Assembly (NCBI RefSeq): GCF_013141715.1
Contig: NZ_WHOA01000247.1
Span: 1-64,000, forward strand
Direction of reading: 5' to 3'
Source of the DNA: Paenibacillus phytorum
Lineage (GTDB): Bacteria > Bacillota > Bacilli > Paenibacillales > NBRC-103111
DNA: 64,000 bases
The notes below the pieces were generated by a model. The model was given only the letters and a program-made list of their open reading frames with translations, was not told where the DNA came from and ran no database searches. Made by a program: the position numbers and the translations under genes. The number at the start of each line of letters is the position of its first letter. The first letter of the stretch is position 1. Positions 8,751 through 16,340 of the stretch are shown in pieces.

Positions 8751-10235
8751 TTATGATTTAGATAATGCTATATTTTTCATTTGAATCGTTTTACGGCGGT
8801 CCCAGATGACTGCGAACAACGCGGATATCAGGAGAATAAATTGCGGTATAGCACTCTCTAACGTTGGATACAGTGCGATAAAGTCCCAGCTTGGCAGCCA
8901 AGAAGCTGTCGTTGCTGGCAAATAACCTGCCAATTGAAGCCCGTGCACACCCATCCCCGCAAATTTAAAGCAAAGATAAAATACGAAGAAGCTTGAAACT
9001 AGAAAGAATGGACGCATTGGAATACGTAGGCCAATTTTAAGGATTAAGAATGCCACAATAAGTAGGACAGCCACTCCAATCCCTATGCCTCCAAGCAGTG
9101 AGCTTAAGGAGATAGAGGATGCCATACCGATCATGAAAAGGGCTGTTTCTGTACCTTCACGGAAAACTGCAAGAAAAGCAAGCAAACTGAGAGAAACTAG
9201 ACTTCCGGTAGCCAAAGCTTTTACGCTCTGATCCCGTATGTACTTCTGCCAATTAGAGACACTTGATTTGCTGTGTAACCAGTAGCTCATATATAGCAGC
9301 ATGACAGCTGCAAAAATCCCTGTACATCCAGCAATCAGGAAGTTGTTTTTCCCAAATGCACTTGCGGAAAACAACTGTTGAACGACAATGCCAAGCGCCG
9401 TACTAACAAGCAAGCCCCCGAGAACGCCATACCAAATCCATTGTTTCTTATCACCATGCCCTGATTTATTCAGGAAACCTAGTAAGGCAATGACGACTAA
9501 CAAAGCTTCCAGACCTTCGCGGAGCAAAATAGTCGTCGCATCCAGCATGGTGTAGCTTGTTTTGGCCGCTAACGGCTGCAAATCAGCGTGCATTCGCGCA
9601 ATTGTTGCGGAAGCCTCACTAGCTTGAACAGGAACAGCAGACAGTTGTGCGTAAGCAGTAACCATGTCTCTTTCCATCGAAGTGTAGACAGTTGAGGATT
9701 GTGTAAGCACAATACCTTCGATTTGCAACCAGGAATTTCTAAGCTTTTGGACACTTGCGGAAGCACCTTCGATATCATTCTGCTTCATTTGATCCGCCGC
9801 TTTCTCCAGCAACTCAACCAATGAACTCACAGTAATATCCCCACTGCCCTGAACCACTTTACCGAAAGTATCCAGGTTGCCATCTATAAAACTCTTGTTC
9901 AAATTGTGAAGACTATTCAATCCCGCAACCAATTTCTGCGAATCAATTGGCTGCTTGAGCGTTTGGAAGGAGACTTCACCCATTGCTTGCTCAATCTTCT
10001 GGTAAGCTGCCAATGAGCGCTCTTTAATGCCACTTTCATAGGACAACCAATTTATTTGAAACGTTTCGAATAATTGGGAGGCATCCTCCAACTTTCCGCT
10101 TTCTGCAGCTTGAATGGCGCGAACGATACCTTCATCAGCCTTGGCCAGATCATCCTCCGCCTTAGCACCTACTGTTAAAGGTACAGATAGCAGCATTAGC
10201 AGTGCTATCCAACTCACTAAAATGAATCTACGCAT
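8751..10235 (-). CDS. efeU: High-affinity iron permease EfeU (FTR1 family)
   Basis: Membrane permease that moves iron delivered by EfeO and EfeB. It has an N-terminal signal segment (residues 1-24) and a roughly 200-residue extracytoplasmic helical region. A seven-helix FTR1 domain follows, with the two iron-binding motifs REGLE near residue 238 and REGTE near residue 360. The fused N-terminal domain is typical of Firmicutes EfeU/YwbL and makes the protein longer (494 aa) than E. coli EfeU. The ATG has GGGAG nine bases upstream. First gene of the operon, behind a sigma-A-like promoter and a perfect Fur box. Confidence 0.94.
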   Translation of the reverse strand: MRRFILVSWIALLMLLSVPLTVGAKAEDDLAKADEGIVRAIQAAESGKLEDASQLFETFQINWLSYESGIKERSLAAYQKIEQAMGEVSFQTLKQPIDSQKLVAGLNSLHNLNKSFIDGNLDTFGKVVQGSGDITVSSLVELLEKAADQMKQNDIEGASASVQKLRNSWLQIEGIVLTQSSTVYTSMERDMVTAYAQLSAVPVQASEASATIARMHADLQPLAAKTSYTMLDATTILLREGLEALLVVIALLGFLNKSGHGDKKQWIWYGVLGGLLVSTALGIVVQQLFSASAFGKNNFLIAGCTGIFAAVMLLYMSYWLHSKSSVSNWQKYIRDQSVKALATGSLVSLSLLAFLAVFREGTETALFMIGMASSISLSSLLGGIGIGVAVLLIVAFLILKIGLRIPMRPFFLVSSFFVFYLCFKFAGMGVHGLQLAGYLPATTASWLPSWDFIALYPTLESAIPQFILLISALFAVIWDRRKTIQMKNIALSKS

Positions 10236-10287
10236 GAATCACGACTCCCTATAGAAAAATAAAACCCAAATTCAACCAAGTTAATAT

Positions 10288-10302
10288 TGATAATCATTAT
10301 CA
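10288..10302 (-). promoter_or_regulatory. Fur box in front of efeU
   Basis: TGATAATCATTATCA, a perfect 7-1-7 palindrome of the Fur consensus, between the promoter and the efeU start. Iron-dependent repression is inferred. Confidence 0.95.
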
Positions 10303-10322
10303 GTTAATTTATTACTCTGTCT

Positions 10323-10350
10323 ATTTTACTCGGTTCAAGCAATCTGTCAA
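10323..10350 (-). promoter_or_regulatory. Promoter of efeUOB
   Basis: Minus-strand TTGACA (10345-10350), 16-base spacer, TAAAAT (10323-10328). The Fur box lies about 20 bases downstream of the -10, covering the start of the transcript. Confidence 0.75.
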
Positions 10351-10363
10351 TTGTTTTATTCAA

Positions 10364-10401
10364 GAAAAAAAGCCATTTAACTTAAATAAGTTAAATAGCT
10401 T
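10364..10401 (-). terminator. Intrinsic terminator of spoVK
   Basis: AGCTATTTAACTTA and TAAGTTAAATGGCT form a long AT-rich stem followed by TTTTTTT, directly behind the spoVK stop and ahead of the efe promoter. Confidence 0.85.
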
Positions 10402-10409
10402 TATAAATT

Positions 10410-11387
10410 TCATTTAAATTTCATATCTTCTGGTCTTATTGACATTAATTCTAATTTGGAAGGTGCGTTTACATATTGACTGAGCAGCCTCACCGCTTGA
10501 TGCCGCATTGCTTTCTCCAGAATGTTGCGAACATACCTCGCATTACTAAATGCACGCCATGTGGCGGCTTTCTCATCGGTTAAATGCTGCTTTAGCTTCA
10601 CGATTGTTTGAGGAAGAAGAACATACTCTCGGTCCTTAGCCATGAGCTCTGTAATCTGAATCAATTGTTCAATCGGATAGTCCTCGAAATCAATTTGAAT
10701 GGGAAATCTTGAAGGAAGTCCCGGATTCGTAGCCAGAAATTGCTCCATTTCGTCGCTATACCCTGCTAGAATAAGAATGAACTCATTCTTCTTATCCTCC
10801 ATACCTTTGACCAGCGCATCAATGGATTCTTTGCCGAAATCCTTATCTCCTCCACGTGCCAGACTATAAGCTTCATCAATAAAAAGGATGCCGCCCATCG
10901 CCTTTTTCATCAACTCACGGGTCTTAAGAGCCGTATGTCCAATGTATTCTCCTACCAGATCTGCACGTTCCACCTCAATAAAATGACCCTTGCTCAGAAC
11001 ACCCATGGCATGGAACATGCGGCCCATCAGTCTAGCCACTGTCGTTTTACCCGTTCCGGGGCTTCCTTTGAAAATCATATGGTAGACGTGCGCATTGCTG
11101 AGCAGACCGGCTTCAGCGCGAAATTGCGAAATTTGTAAAAGCGCATAGATTTCATGCACCAGCTCTTTGACATTATCAAGGCCAATCAGTTGATTCAGCT
11201 CTTTGAAAACATCCGAAAGCGGACCCTCGAGAGGCGTCTTCTTTCCTGTGAGCTGCGGCTCGGCATCGGCTAGCGGCGAAGCGTGAGTCTGGCTGCCTAC
11301 TCCATCAACGGCTCGCCTATGCATGCCAGGCTCTGGCTGCCGTAAGACGATGTTGATCTGTCTGGATGGCAAGCTTCGACCACTCAT
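10410..11387 (-). CDS. spoVK: Stage V sporulation protein K, AAA+ ATPase
   Basis: AAA+ ATPase of the CbxX/CfqX family required late in sporulation; its exact substrate is unknown. Walker A is GSPGTGKTT near residue 110, Walker B is GILFIDEAYSL near 165, and a sensor-arginine segment (NPGLPSRFPI) lies near 225. The first 60 residues are a poorly conserved, probably flexible extension. I choose the ATG at 11387 (MSGRSLPSRQ, 325 aa), since the upstream in-frame GTG lies inside the ribosome binding site GAGGTGATC. Similarity to B. subtilis SpoVK is strong in the ATPase core (for example ERADLVGEYIGHTA). In B. subtilis spoVK sits directly before hflX; here the efe operon separates them. Confidence 0.93.
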   Translation of the reverse strand: MSGRSLPSRQINIVLRQPEPGMHRRAVDGVGSQTHASPLADAEPQLTGKKTPLEGPLSDVFKELNQLIGLDNVKELVHEIYALLQISQFRAEAGLLSNAHVYHMIFKGSPGTGKTTVARLMGRMFHAMGVLSKGHFIEVERADLVGEYIGHTALKTRELMKKAMGGILFIDEAYSLARGGDKDFGKESIDALVKGMEDKKNEFILILAGYSDEMEQFLATNPGLPSRFPIQIDFEDYPIEQLIQITELMAKDREYVLLPQTIVKLKQHLTDEKAATWRAFSNARYVRNILEKAMRHQAVRLLSQYVNAPSKLELMSIRPEDMKFK

Positions 11388-11406
11388 GAGGATCACCTCG
11401 TTTACA

Positions 11407-11437
11407 GGATGGTTTGATGGTTCGTATCAATCCATCC
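11407..11437 (-). promoter_or_regulatory. Long inverted repeat in the spoVK leader
   Basis: GGATGGATTGAT and ATCAAACCATCC form an 11-bp stem with one A-A mismatch and a 7-base loop, ending about 20 bases before the spoVK start. There is no T-run, so it is not a terminator. It could be an operator or an mRNA structure near the ribosome binding site. Confidence 0.55.
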
Positions 11438-11473
11438 TACGCTCGTTTGATGCATTTTAGACCGCGGCAGCTG

Positions 11474-11773
11474 TTAATGATACTTTTGTGACAGCGAATA
11501 ATGCTCAACCACTGGGAATGGGTCATAGAAATGGTGCAGCAGCTTCCGCCATTCTTGATACTCTTCAGAGCCGCGGAAGCCTACGGTGTGATCCTCCAGT
11601 GTTTCCCAGTGAACGAGCAGCAAGTATTTGTTGCTATCCTCTATACACGTTTGCAGCTCATGAGAAATGTATCCTTTCATCGATGAAATAATGGATGATG
11701 CTTGACGAAACGCCGCTTCGAACTCCGCATTTTTTCCTGCAATTACAGGAAGTATGGCTACTTCTAGAATCAT
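11474..11773 (-). CDS. Antibiotic biosynthesis monooxygenase (ABM) domain protein
   Basis: Small ferredoxin-like ABM-fold protein, likely a dimer. Members include quinol- and heme-modifying monooxygenases, but many have no known substrate. The segments ILEVAILPVIAGKNAEFEAA at the N-terminus and YLLLVHWETLEDHTVGFR near residue 52-69 are typical. The ATG at 11773 gives 99 residues and has GGAGGAATT upstream; the longer reading frame to 11872 runs back into the phosphatase gene without a ribosome binding site. It lies 28 bases after the histidine phosphatase and is probably cotranscribed with it. No heme-axial histidine can be assigned with confidence, so a specific role is not claimed. Confidence 0.82.
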   Translation of the reverse strand: MILEVAILPVIAGKNAEFEAAFRQASSIISSMKGYISHELQTCIEDSNKYLLLVHWETLEDHTVGFRGSEEYQEWRKLLHHFYDPFPVVEHYSLSQKYH

Positions 11774-11801
11774 GGATAATTCCTCCAATTGATATCGTAT
11801 T

Positions 11802-12428
11802 TTAGAAACCGAATGCTTCCTCTTGAAAATGGGATGTATCTCCATGAAGTCGGATATGTGGTTCGTTATCAATCATTTCGACAAGACTTAAGCATGTAGG
11901 GTGAAAATACGGCGGGTTCCACAAGTCTGCTAAAGCTCTTCGCTCGAAGAAAGCCATGATGATTTTCAATGTGACTGTATGTGAAATCAAACCAATTGTT
12001 TTTCCTTCATGTTCCTCTAACAGCTGCACAATTGCAGGTATGACACGAGCCTGTAAATCAGCATAGGACTCACCTTTCGTTGGTCTATACAGATCAGGTG
12101 CATGCCAGAATGCATGGAAGTTGTCAGGATCCAAATCTGCAATTTCTGCCGAAATCCTCCCCTCCCAAGCACCCAAATTCATTTCTTTCCACTCATCCGA
12201 GGTATGTATCGCCAATTCACGCGAGCCTTTCACGATATTCGCCGTTTGCAAAGTACGACCACTGCTGCTCGCATATAGAACATCAAAGTGAACATCCTTC
12301 AAAGCATTTGACAACCAGGAGGCTTGCTGCTCCCCTAAAGTTGAAAGTGGTGAATCCAAGTGACCTTGCATTCGGCGCTCCACATTCCACATCGTTTCCC
12401 CATGTCGGATTAAATAAAGCTTAGTCAT
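11802..12428 (-). CDS. Histidine phosphatase (phosphoglycerate mutase-like) family protein
   Basis: Phosphatase or mutase of the branch-1 histidine phosphatase superfamily. The catalytic LIRHGET motif is at residues 6-12, the acid/base region is EMNLGAWEGR near 82-91, and the second catalytic histidine is in LISHTVTLK near 150. The 208-residue length fits broad-specificity phosphatases such as PhoE/YhfR; the substrate cannot be read from sequence. The start codon at 12428 is preceded by an unusual ribosome binding region containing a run of eight G (minus strand, 12436-12443). The lipoate ligase gene lies 25 bases upstream, and the ABM gene follows, suggesting one operon. Confidence 0.88.
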   Translation of the reverse strand: MTKLYLIRHGETMWNVERRMQGHLDSPLSTLGEQQASWLSNALKDVHFDVLYASSSGRTLQTANIVKGSRELAIHTSDEWKEMNLGAWEGRISAEIADLDPDNFHAFWHAPDLYRPTKGESYADLQARVIPAIVQLLEEHEGKTIGLISHTVTLKIIMAFFERRALADLWNPPYFHPTCLSLVEMIDNEPHIRLHGDTSHFQEEAFGF

Positions 12429-12453
12429 CAGCAGTCCCCCCCCAATCCTTGCC

Positions 12454-13455
12454 TTAATTTAACATCATTAAAGCCACAAAAGACTCCAAATCCAGTGCAC
12501 CAAAAAAACGCTGCAATTCCATACCTGACAGCTGTTCTCGTACAGCAGACTCCTCATAACGCGAACCACGCAGCGTTTCCTCTAGTTCTGCTACATCTCT
12601 AGCTCCAAAAAAGTCTCCATATATTTTTAAATCATGAATATGACCTTCTTCAATATCTAAACGCACATCTATTGTACCGACGCCTTCGAAGCGTTTGGAG
12701 TTTTGCACGGTACTTTTGGGCGATTTCCCGTAGTTCCAGTCCCAGTTCTGATAGCGTTCCTCAGATAGTTCGTGAATACGGACCCAGTCCTCCTCAGAAA
12801 GCTTGTACATGGGAACATCCGACTCCTCGGCATTGAAAATAGATGCAAGCAGCTTAATTCGGAATTCCTCCATCGTAATAGGCTCGCTCAGGAACTCTAC
12901 GATATTAGCGACCCGGCTGCGAATCGATTTAATGCCCTTGGACTGAATCTTATCAAGATTAACCTTAAGAGCAGATACAACATTTTCGATCTCTGAATCG
13001 AAGAGTAGTGTTCCGTGACTGAACATCCTGCCCTTGGTTGCAAATTGTGCATTGCCCGAAATTTTACGCTCACCGACTTGGATATCATTGCGGCCCGTTA
13101 ATGCCGCTTCAACACCAAGCTTACGCAGTGCTTCAACAACGGGTTCAGTAAACTTTTGAAAATTGTGAAAAGAGTTCCCGTCATCCCGGGTAATGAAGCT
13201 GAAATTCAGATTGCCCAAATCATGATAAACGGCTCCGCCGCCCGATAATCTCCGAACCACATGAAGGTTATTCTCTTTGACATATTCGGGATTAATTTCT
13301 TCGAGTGTATTTTGATTTTTGCCAATAATAATGGACGGTTCGTTGATGTAAAAAAGTAAGAAACTCTCATCATTAGGGAGCTGCCTTAGGGCATATTCCT
13401 CAATGGCTAAATTAATCCGAGGATCTGTGAATCCTTCGTTATCGATAAATAGCAT
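12454..13455 (-). CDS. lplJ: Lipoate-protein ligase
   Basis: Attaches lipoate to E2 and GcvH proteins through lipoyl-AMP. The catalytic N-terminal domain has RRLSGGGAVYHDLGNLNFSF near residues 68-87, GRNDI near 121 and KISGNAQ near 131, including the lysine used for adenylate binding. The C-terminal about 90 residues form the accessory domain, so it resembles a complete LplA/LplJ (333 aa). I choose the second ATG at 13455 because the first ATG is only one base from AAGGAG. Upstream is the frameshifted acetyltransferase; downstream is the histidine phosphatase. Confidence 0.93.
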   Translation of the reverse strand: MLFIDNEGFTDPRINLAIEEYALRQLPNDESFLLFYINEPSIIIGKNQNTLEEINPEYVKENNLHVVRRLSGGGAVYHDLGNLNFSFITRDDGNSFHNFQKFTEPVVEALRKLGVEAALTGRNDIQVGERKISGNAQFATKGRMFSHGTLLFDSEIENVVSALKVNLDKIQSKGIKSIRSRVANIVEFLSEPITMEEFRIKLLASIFNAEESDVPMYKLSEEDWVRIHELSEERYQNWDWNYGKSPKSTVQNSKRFEGVGTIDVRLDIEEGHIHDLKIYGDFFGARDVAELEETLRGSRYEESAVREQLSGMELQRFFGALDLESFVALMMLN

Positions 13456-13477
13456 AGTCATGCTCCTTCATTTATGA

Positions 13478-13950
13478 TCATATCTCTGTCGTCATGGTGC
13501 GATTTAAGGTAAACATCCCTAATGATTTATAAAAGGCTATAGCACGCTCATTAAATTCCCATACGTTTAATTCTAGTGAAGCAGCAGAACGCTCCCTTGC
13601 CCAGGCAACAGAAGCTTCATATAATTTTGTACCAATGCCCTGACGCAGAAAGTGCGGTGAGACGGCCAGTTCATTTAATACGCATAGGTCCGAGGAACAA
13701 GCGCTTCATAGGTAGGAGATTTCTTCATCTCCAGCATAGCTACTCCAACGACCAAGCCCTCTTTCTCCGCGACTAAAATCACTTTGTTCTGTTGGTCTGA
13801 AAAGCTTCGGTACCAACCCATAGCAACAACGTGATCTAACCTGGCAAAACGCTCCGGCAACGCATCCGCATGTTCTTCTTGCCCTACTCGAATGATGGCA
13901 TTCACGGCCTCGTAATCTTCTAAATGTGCGGTACGAATGATATGTTCCAA
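13478..13950 (-). pseudogene. GNAT acetyltransferase interrupted by a frameshift
   Basis: A complete GNAT domain is present but split between two frames. The N-terminal part starts at TTG 13950 (MEHIIRTAHLEDYEAV) after AGGAGGAGG and runs to PRTYAY, where TAA stops it at about 13675. In the next frame translation continues directly as LNELAVSPHFLRQGIGTK (the acetyl-CoA loop), through NVWEFNERAIAFYKSLGM, to a TGA at 13478. The span is 473 bases, one short of 158 codons, so a single missing base (TATTTAAAT read as TATTAAAT at about 13673-13680) explains it. With the base restored it would encode 157 residues. It may be a true mutation or a homopolymer sequencing error. Confidence 0.88.
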
Positions 13951-14125
13951 GAAAAATCCTCCTCCTGTTGTTTCATAGCTTACATCAAAGGATGATATTT
14001 TTCCACTTTGGCGGAGCGCGTTGGTGGGTAGTTGTGTTTGTTTTTGTTTGGTGATTTTAATGTTTGAGGAAACCGTTATTGTTGAGCTGTAGTATCGGTC
14101 CGAGTGAGGAATGAGCAACTGTAAG

Positions 14126-14369
14126 GATGTTTTTCATCGTTAAAGTCGGTATATATGAGCTGCCTGGCGGGTTAGCGATGTTTTTCATCGTTAAAGTCGG
14201 AATATATGGGCTGCCTGGCGGGTTAGCGACGTTTTTCATCGTTAAAGTAGCTGATTGCGGGTGCGAGTGAGGAATGAGCAACTTTAAGGATGTTTTTCAT
14301 CGTTAAAGTAGCTGATTAAGTGGTTCGAGCGGTTATTGAGCATCCATAGGGATGTTTTCAGCGGTAAAG
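14126..14369. repeat. Array of five GATGTTTTTCATCGTTAAAG palindromic repeats
   Basis: Copies begin at 14126, 14177, 14228 and 14289, with a degenerate fifth at 14351. Each core GATG-TTTTT-CATC is a hairpin, and the flanks extend it. In the fourth copy ACTTTAAGGATG pairs with CATCGTTAAAGT except for one G-G mismatch. Spacers also repeat: two are nearly identical (CGG-ATATATG-GCTGCCTGGCGGGTTAGC type), and a GCGAGTGAGGAATGAGCAACT-like block precedes copies 1 and 4. Spacing is 51, 51 and 61 bases. A reading frame of about 74 codons crosses the array but only translates the repeat. The array fills the gap between the broken GNAT and the next gene. Confidence 0.9.
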
Positions 14370-14450
14370 CCCCAAAGATTATTTTATATACATAACTCTA
14401 TAATTTTATTTATAATATTGGAAACTTACCTGAGGAGGGGAACGCTGGAA

Positions 14451-15248
14451 ATGAACGAAAAAACGGACTTTTATATCGCCATCGATACGGTTGCATCAAA
14501 CACGTGGCCTGCCGAGTCATCCACTTCCATTGACAATTGGCTCCTGCGAGCCTCCCGAGGTGTCACTAAACGTGCAAACAGTGTGCTTGCCATTGGCGAA
14601 TATCCAAACGATCCTAATTGGCTTGCGAAAATAGAGCAATTCTATCAAGAACTTGGTTTACCCGCAATTTTTCATATTAGCAATGCTTCCCATGAAGGTC
14701 TGGATGAATTTCTTCAAACAAAAGGATATGCGATTGATACGCCATGTCTGATGATGACTGCAACCAGTCGGCAAGTTTCCGATAACGCAAGCAATAAGAT
14801 GATGCAAAAGAAGTCATCCTTTCAAATAGAATGGGCAGAAGCAGCGGATACGGAGTGGCTTGACGCTTTCCTCATGCTTGAACAGTTTCCCGAGGAGCGC
14901 AGAGGGTTCTATAGCGGACTATTTGAACGAATGCCTTCTCCGAAAGGGTTCCTCAAGCTGAAACTGAATGATCAAATCATCGCATTAGGTACTGCTATTG
15001 TAGAAGACGAATGGGCAGGTTTTGTAAATGTCGTTATTCATGAAGGCCATCGAGGCCAAGGACTTGGGTACGTCCTCATGCACGCACTGACGGAATGGAG
15101 TTTGGAGCACGGTGCAACCAAACAATATTTACAGGTTGTTACTTCCAATATACCTGCGGTAACTTTGTATGAAAAGCTTGGTTACCAAGCCAGATATGGC
15201 TATCATTACCGAATTAAGTATGATTTGCAGCCCCTTGTATCATCCTAA
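14451..15248 (+). CDS. GNAT family N-acetyltransferase
   Basis: Cytosolic acetyl-CoA-dependent acetyltransferase of unknown substrate. The C-terminal GNAT domain has VVIHEGHRGQGLGYVLM near residue 195-211 (acetyl-CoA pyrophosphate loop) and NIPAVTLYEKLGYQ near 240. The N-terminal about 140 residues form a second, divergent domain seen in longer GNATs (PAESSTSIDNWLLRASRG). The ATG at 14451 follows AGGAGGGG by ten bases and gives 265 aa; an upstream ATG would add 33 residues from the repeat region with no ribosome binding site. Its stop lies 36 bases before the dehydrogenase gene, on the same strand. Confidence 0.85.
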   Translation: MNEKTDFYIAIDTVASNTWPAESSTSIDNWLLRASRGVTKRANSVLAIGEYPNDPNWLAKIEQFYQELGLPAIFHISNASHEGLDEFLQTKGYAIDTPCLMMTATSRQVSDNASNKMMQKKSSFQIEWAEAADTEWLDAFLMLEQFPEERRGFYSGLFERMPSPKGFLKLKLNDQIIALGTAIVEDEWAGFVNVVIHEGHRGQGLGYVLMHALTEWSLEHGATKQYLQVVTSNIPAVTLYEKLGYQARYGYHYRIKYDLQPLVSS

Positions 15249-15284
15249 CAAAGAATTTGTCTAGGATGAAAGGAGCAATAACAC

Positions 15285-16154
15285 ATGGCAACAGCAACAG
15301 AAAAGAAACCAGCATTCCCACCCCAGCATCAAAACCAGCAGCCAGGCATTGAGTCACAGATGAATCCTCCTCCTGTCTTTGAGCATTCTGGGTACAAAGC
15401 AGCCGGCAAGCTTAAGGATAAAGTCGCCCTGATTACAGGAGGCGATAGCGGAATTGGACGCGCAGTCGCGATTGCATATGCCAAAGAGGGTGCTGATGTT
15501 GTATTGGTATATTTGAACGAACATACGGATGCGGAGGAGACACAGCGTCATGTGGAAAAGGCAGGACGCAAATGTCTGCATGTCGCGGGAGACATTGGCG
15601 ATGAGAATTTCTGCAAGCAAATCATTGAGCAAACTGTCGGGAAGTTCGGCAAACTCGATATCTTAGTGAACAATGTAGCAGAACAGCATCCTCAGCCCAG
15701 CATCGAGAATATCACTTCTGAGCAGTTGGAGCGGACGTTTCGAACCAATATCTTCTCTTTCTTTTATTTGACCAAGGCTGCACTACCTCACCTGAAATCC
15801 GGAAGCGCAATTATCAACACAGCTTCTATTACCGCTTATCACGGTCATGAGCAGTTGCTCGATTATTCCGCTACGAAAGGGGCCATTGTCACCTTCACGC
15901 GCTCCCTATCTCTTCAGCTGAACGCAAAAGGCATACGCGTAAATGGCGTAGCTCCAGGTCCGATCTGGACGCCCCTCATTCCTTCTACGTTCACCGCAGA
16001 GGAAGTTGCCACGTTCGGCTCAACTACACCAATGAAACGTGCCGGTCAGCCAGGTGAACTTGCTGCCAGCTATGTTTTCCTCGCAAGTGAGGATTCATCC
16101 TATATGGCTGGCCAAATCTTACATGTGAACGGTGGAGCCATTGTAAACGGATAA
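15285..16154 (+). CDS. Short-chain dehydrogenase (general stress protein 39/YdaD-like)
   Basis: NAD(P)-dependent oxidoreductase of the classical SDR family, in the subgroup with a 40-residue N-terminal extension that includes B. subtilis YdaD and E. coli YghA. Cofactor motif TGGDSGIGRA near residue 50, NNVAEQ in the position of NNAG near 128, catalytic Ser region NTASITAYHG near 175, and catalytic YSATKGA near 192-198. The extension is rich in Pro and Gln, as usual in this subgroup. The ATG has AAAGGAGC eight bases upstream. It probably forms a two-gene unit with the GNAT upstream. The substrate is unknown; homologues in Bacillus are stress-induced, which is only suggestive here. Confidence 0.9.
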   Translation: MATATEKKPAFPPQHQNQQPGIESQMNPPPVFEHSGYKAAGKLKDKVALITGGDSGIGRAVAIAYAKEGADVVLVYLNEHTDAEETQRHVEKAGRKCLHVAGDIGDENFCKQIIEQTVGKFGKLDILVNNVAEQHPQPSIENITSEQLERTFRTNIFSFFYLTKAALPHLKSGSAIINTASITAYHGHEQLLDYSATKGAIVTFTRSLSLQLNAKGIRVNGVAPGPIWTPLIPSTFTAEEVATFGSTTPMKRAGQPGELAASYVFLASEDSSYMAGQILHVNGGAIVNG

Positions 16155-16231
16155 CCAAGACACAATGAGAAAACCTCTATCGAGGCCATTCAAAGATGAG
16201 CGACCGCGTTTAGATGTAGGTTTTATCGCCA

Positions 16232-16275
16232 ATAAGAAAGCGGTTTTCGGAAACCGAAAACTTATACTTTCTTAT
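16232..16275. repeat. Nested inverted repeat after the SDR gene
   Basis: ATAAGAAAG...CTTTCTTAT encloses a perfect GTTTTCGG-AAA-CCGAAAAC hairpin. It lies 77 bases behind the SDR stop and may act as a terminator, although no clean T-run follows. Confidence 0.55.
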
Positions 16276-16283
16276 GTGGTAAC

Positions 16284-16334
16284 AAAAGCATGACCAGCAA
16301 GTGGGTAATCCCCGCTTACAGGTCATGCTTCTTT
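16284..16334. terminator. Terminator between convergent genes
   Basis: AAGCATGACC pairs with GGTCATGCTT around an inner GGG/CCCC stem. Short T-runs lie on both sides (CTTTTG on the minus strand, CTTCTTTG on the plus strand), so it may serve both the SDR gene and the YdcF gene. Confidence 0.75.
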
Positions 16335-16340
16335 GTTATC

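Noticed and set aside
11774-11872. N-terminal extension of the ABM protein
   Set aside because: It overlaps the phosphatase gene and lacks a ribosome binding site; the ATG at 11773 has a good one.
14057-14281. Open frame of 74 codons with a repeated TLTMKN.ANPPGS peptide
   Set aside because: It is the translation of the palindromic repeat array; no ribosome binding site and no independent coding signal.
14126-14369. CRISPR array
   Set aside because: Units are palindromic with repeated spacers and only five copies, with no cas genes; spacers are not unique.
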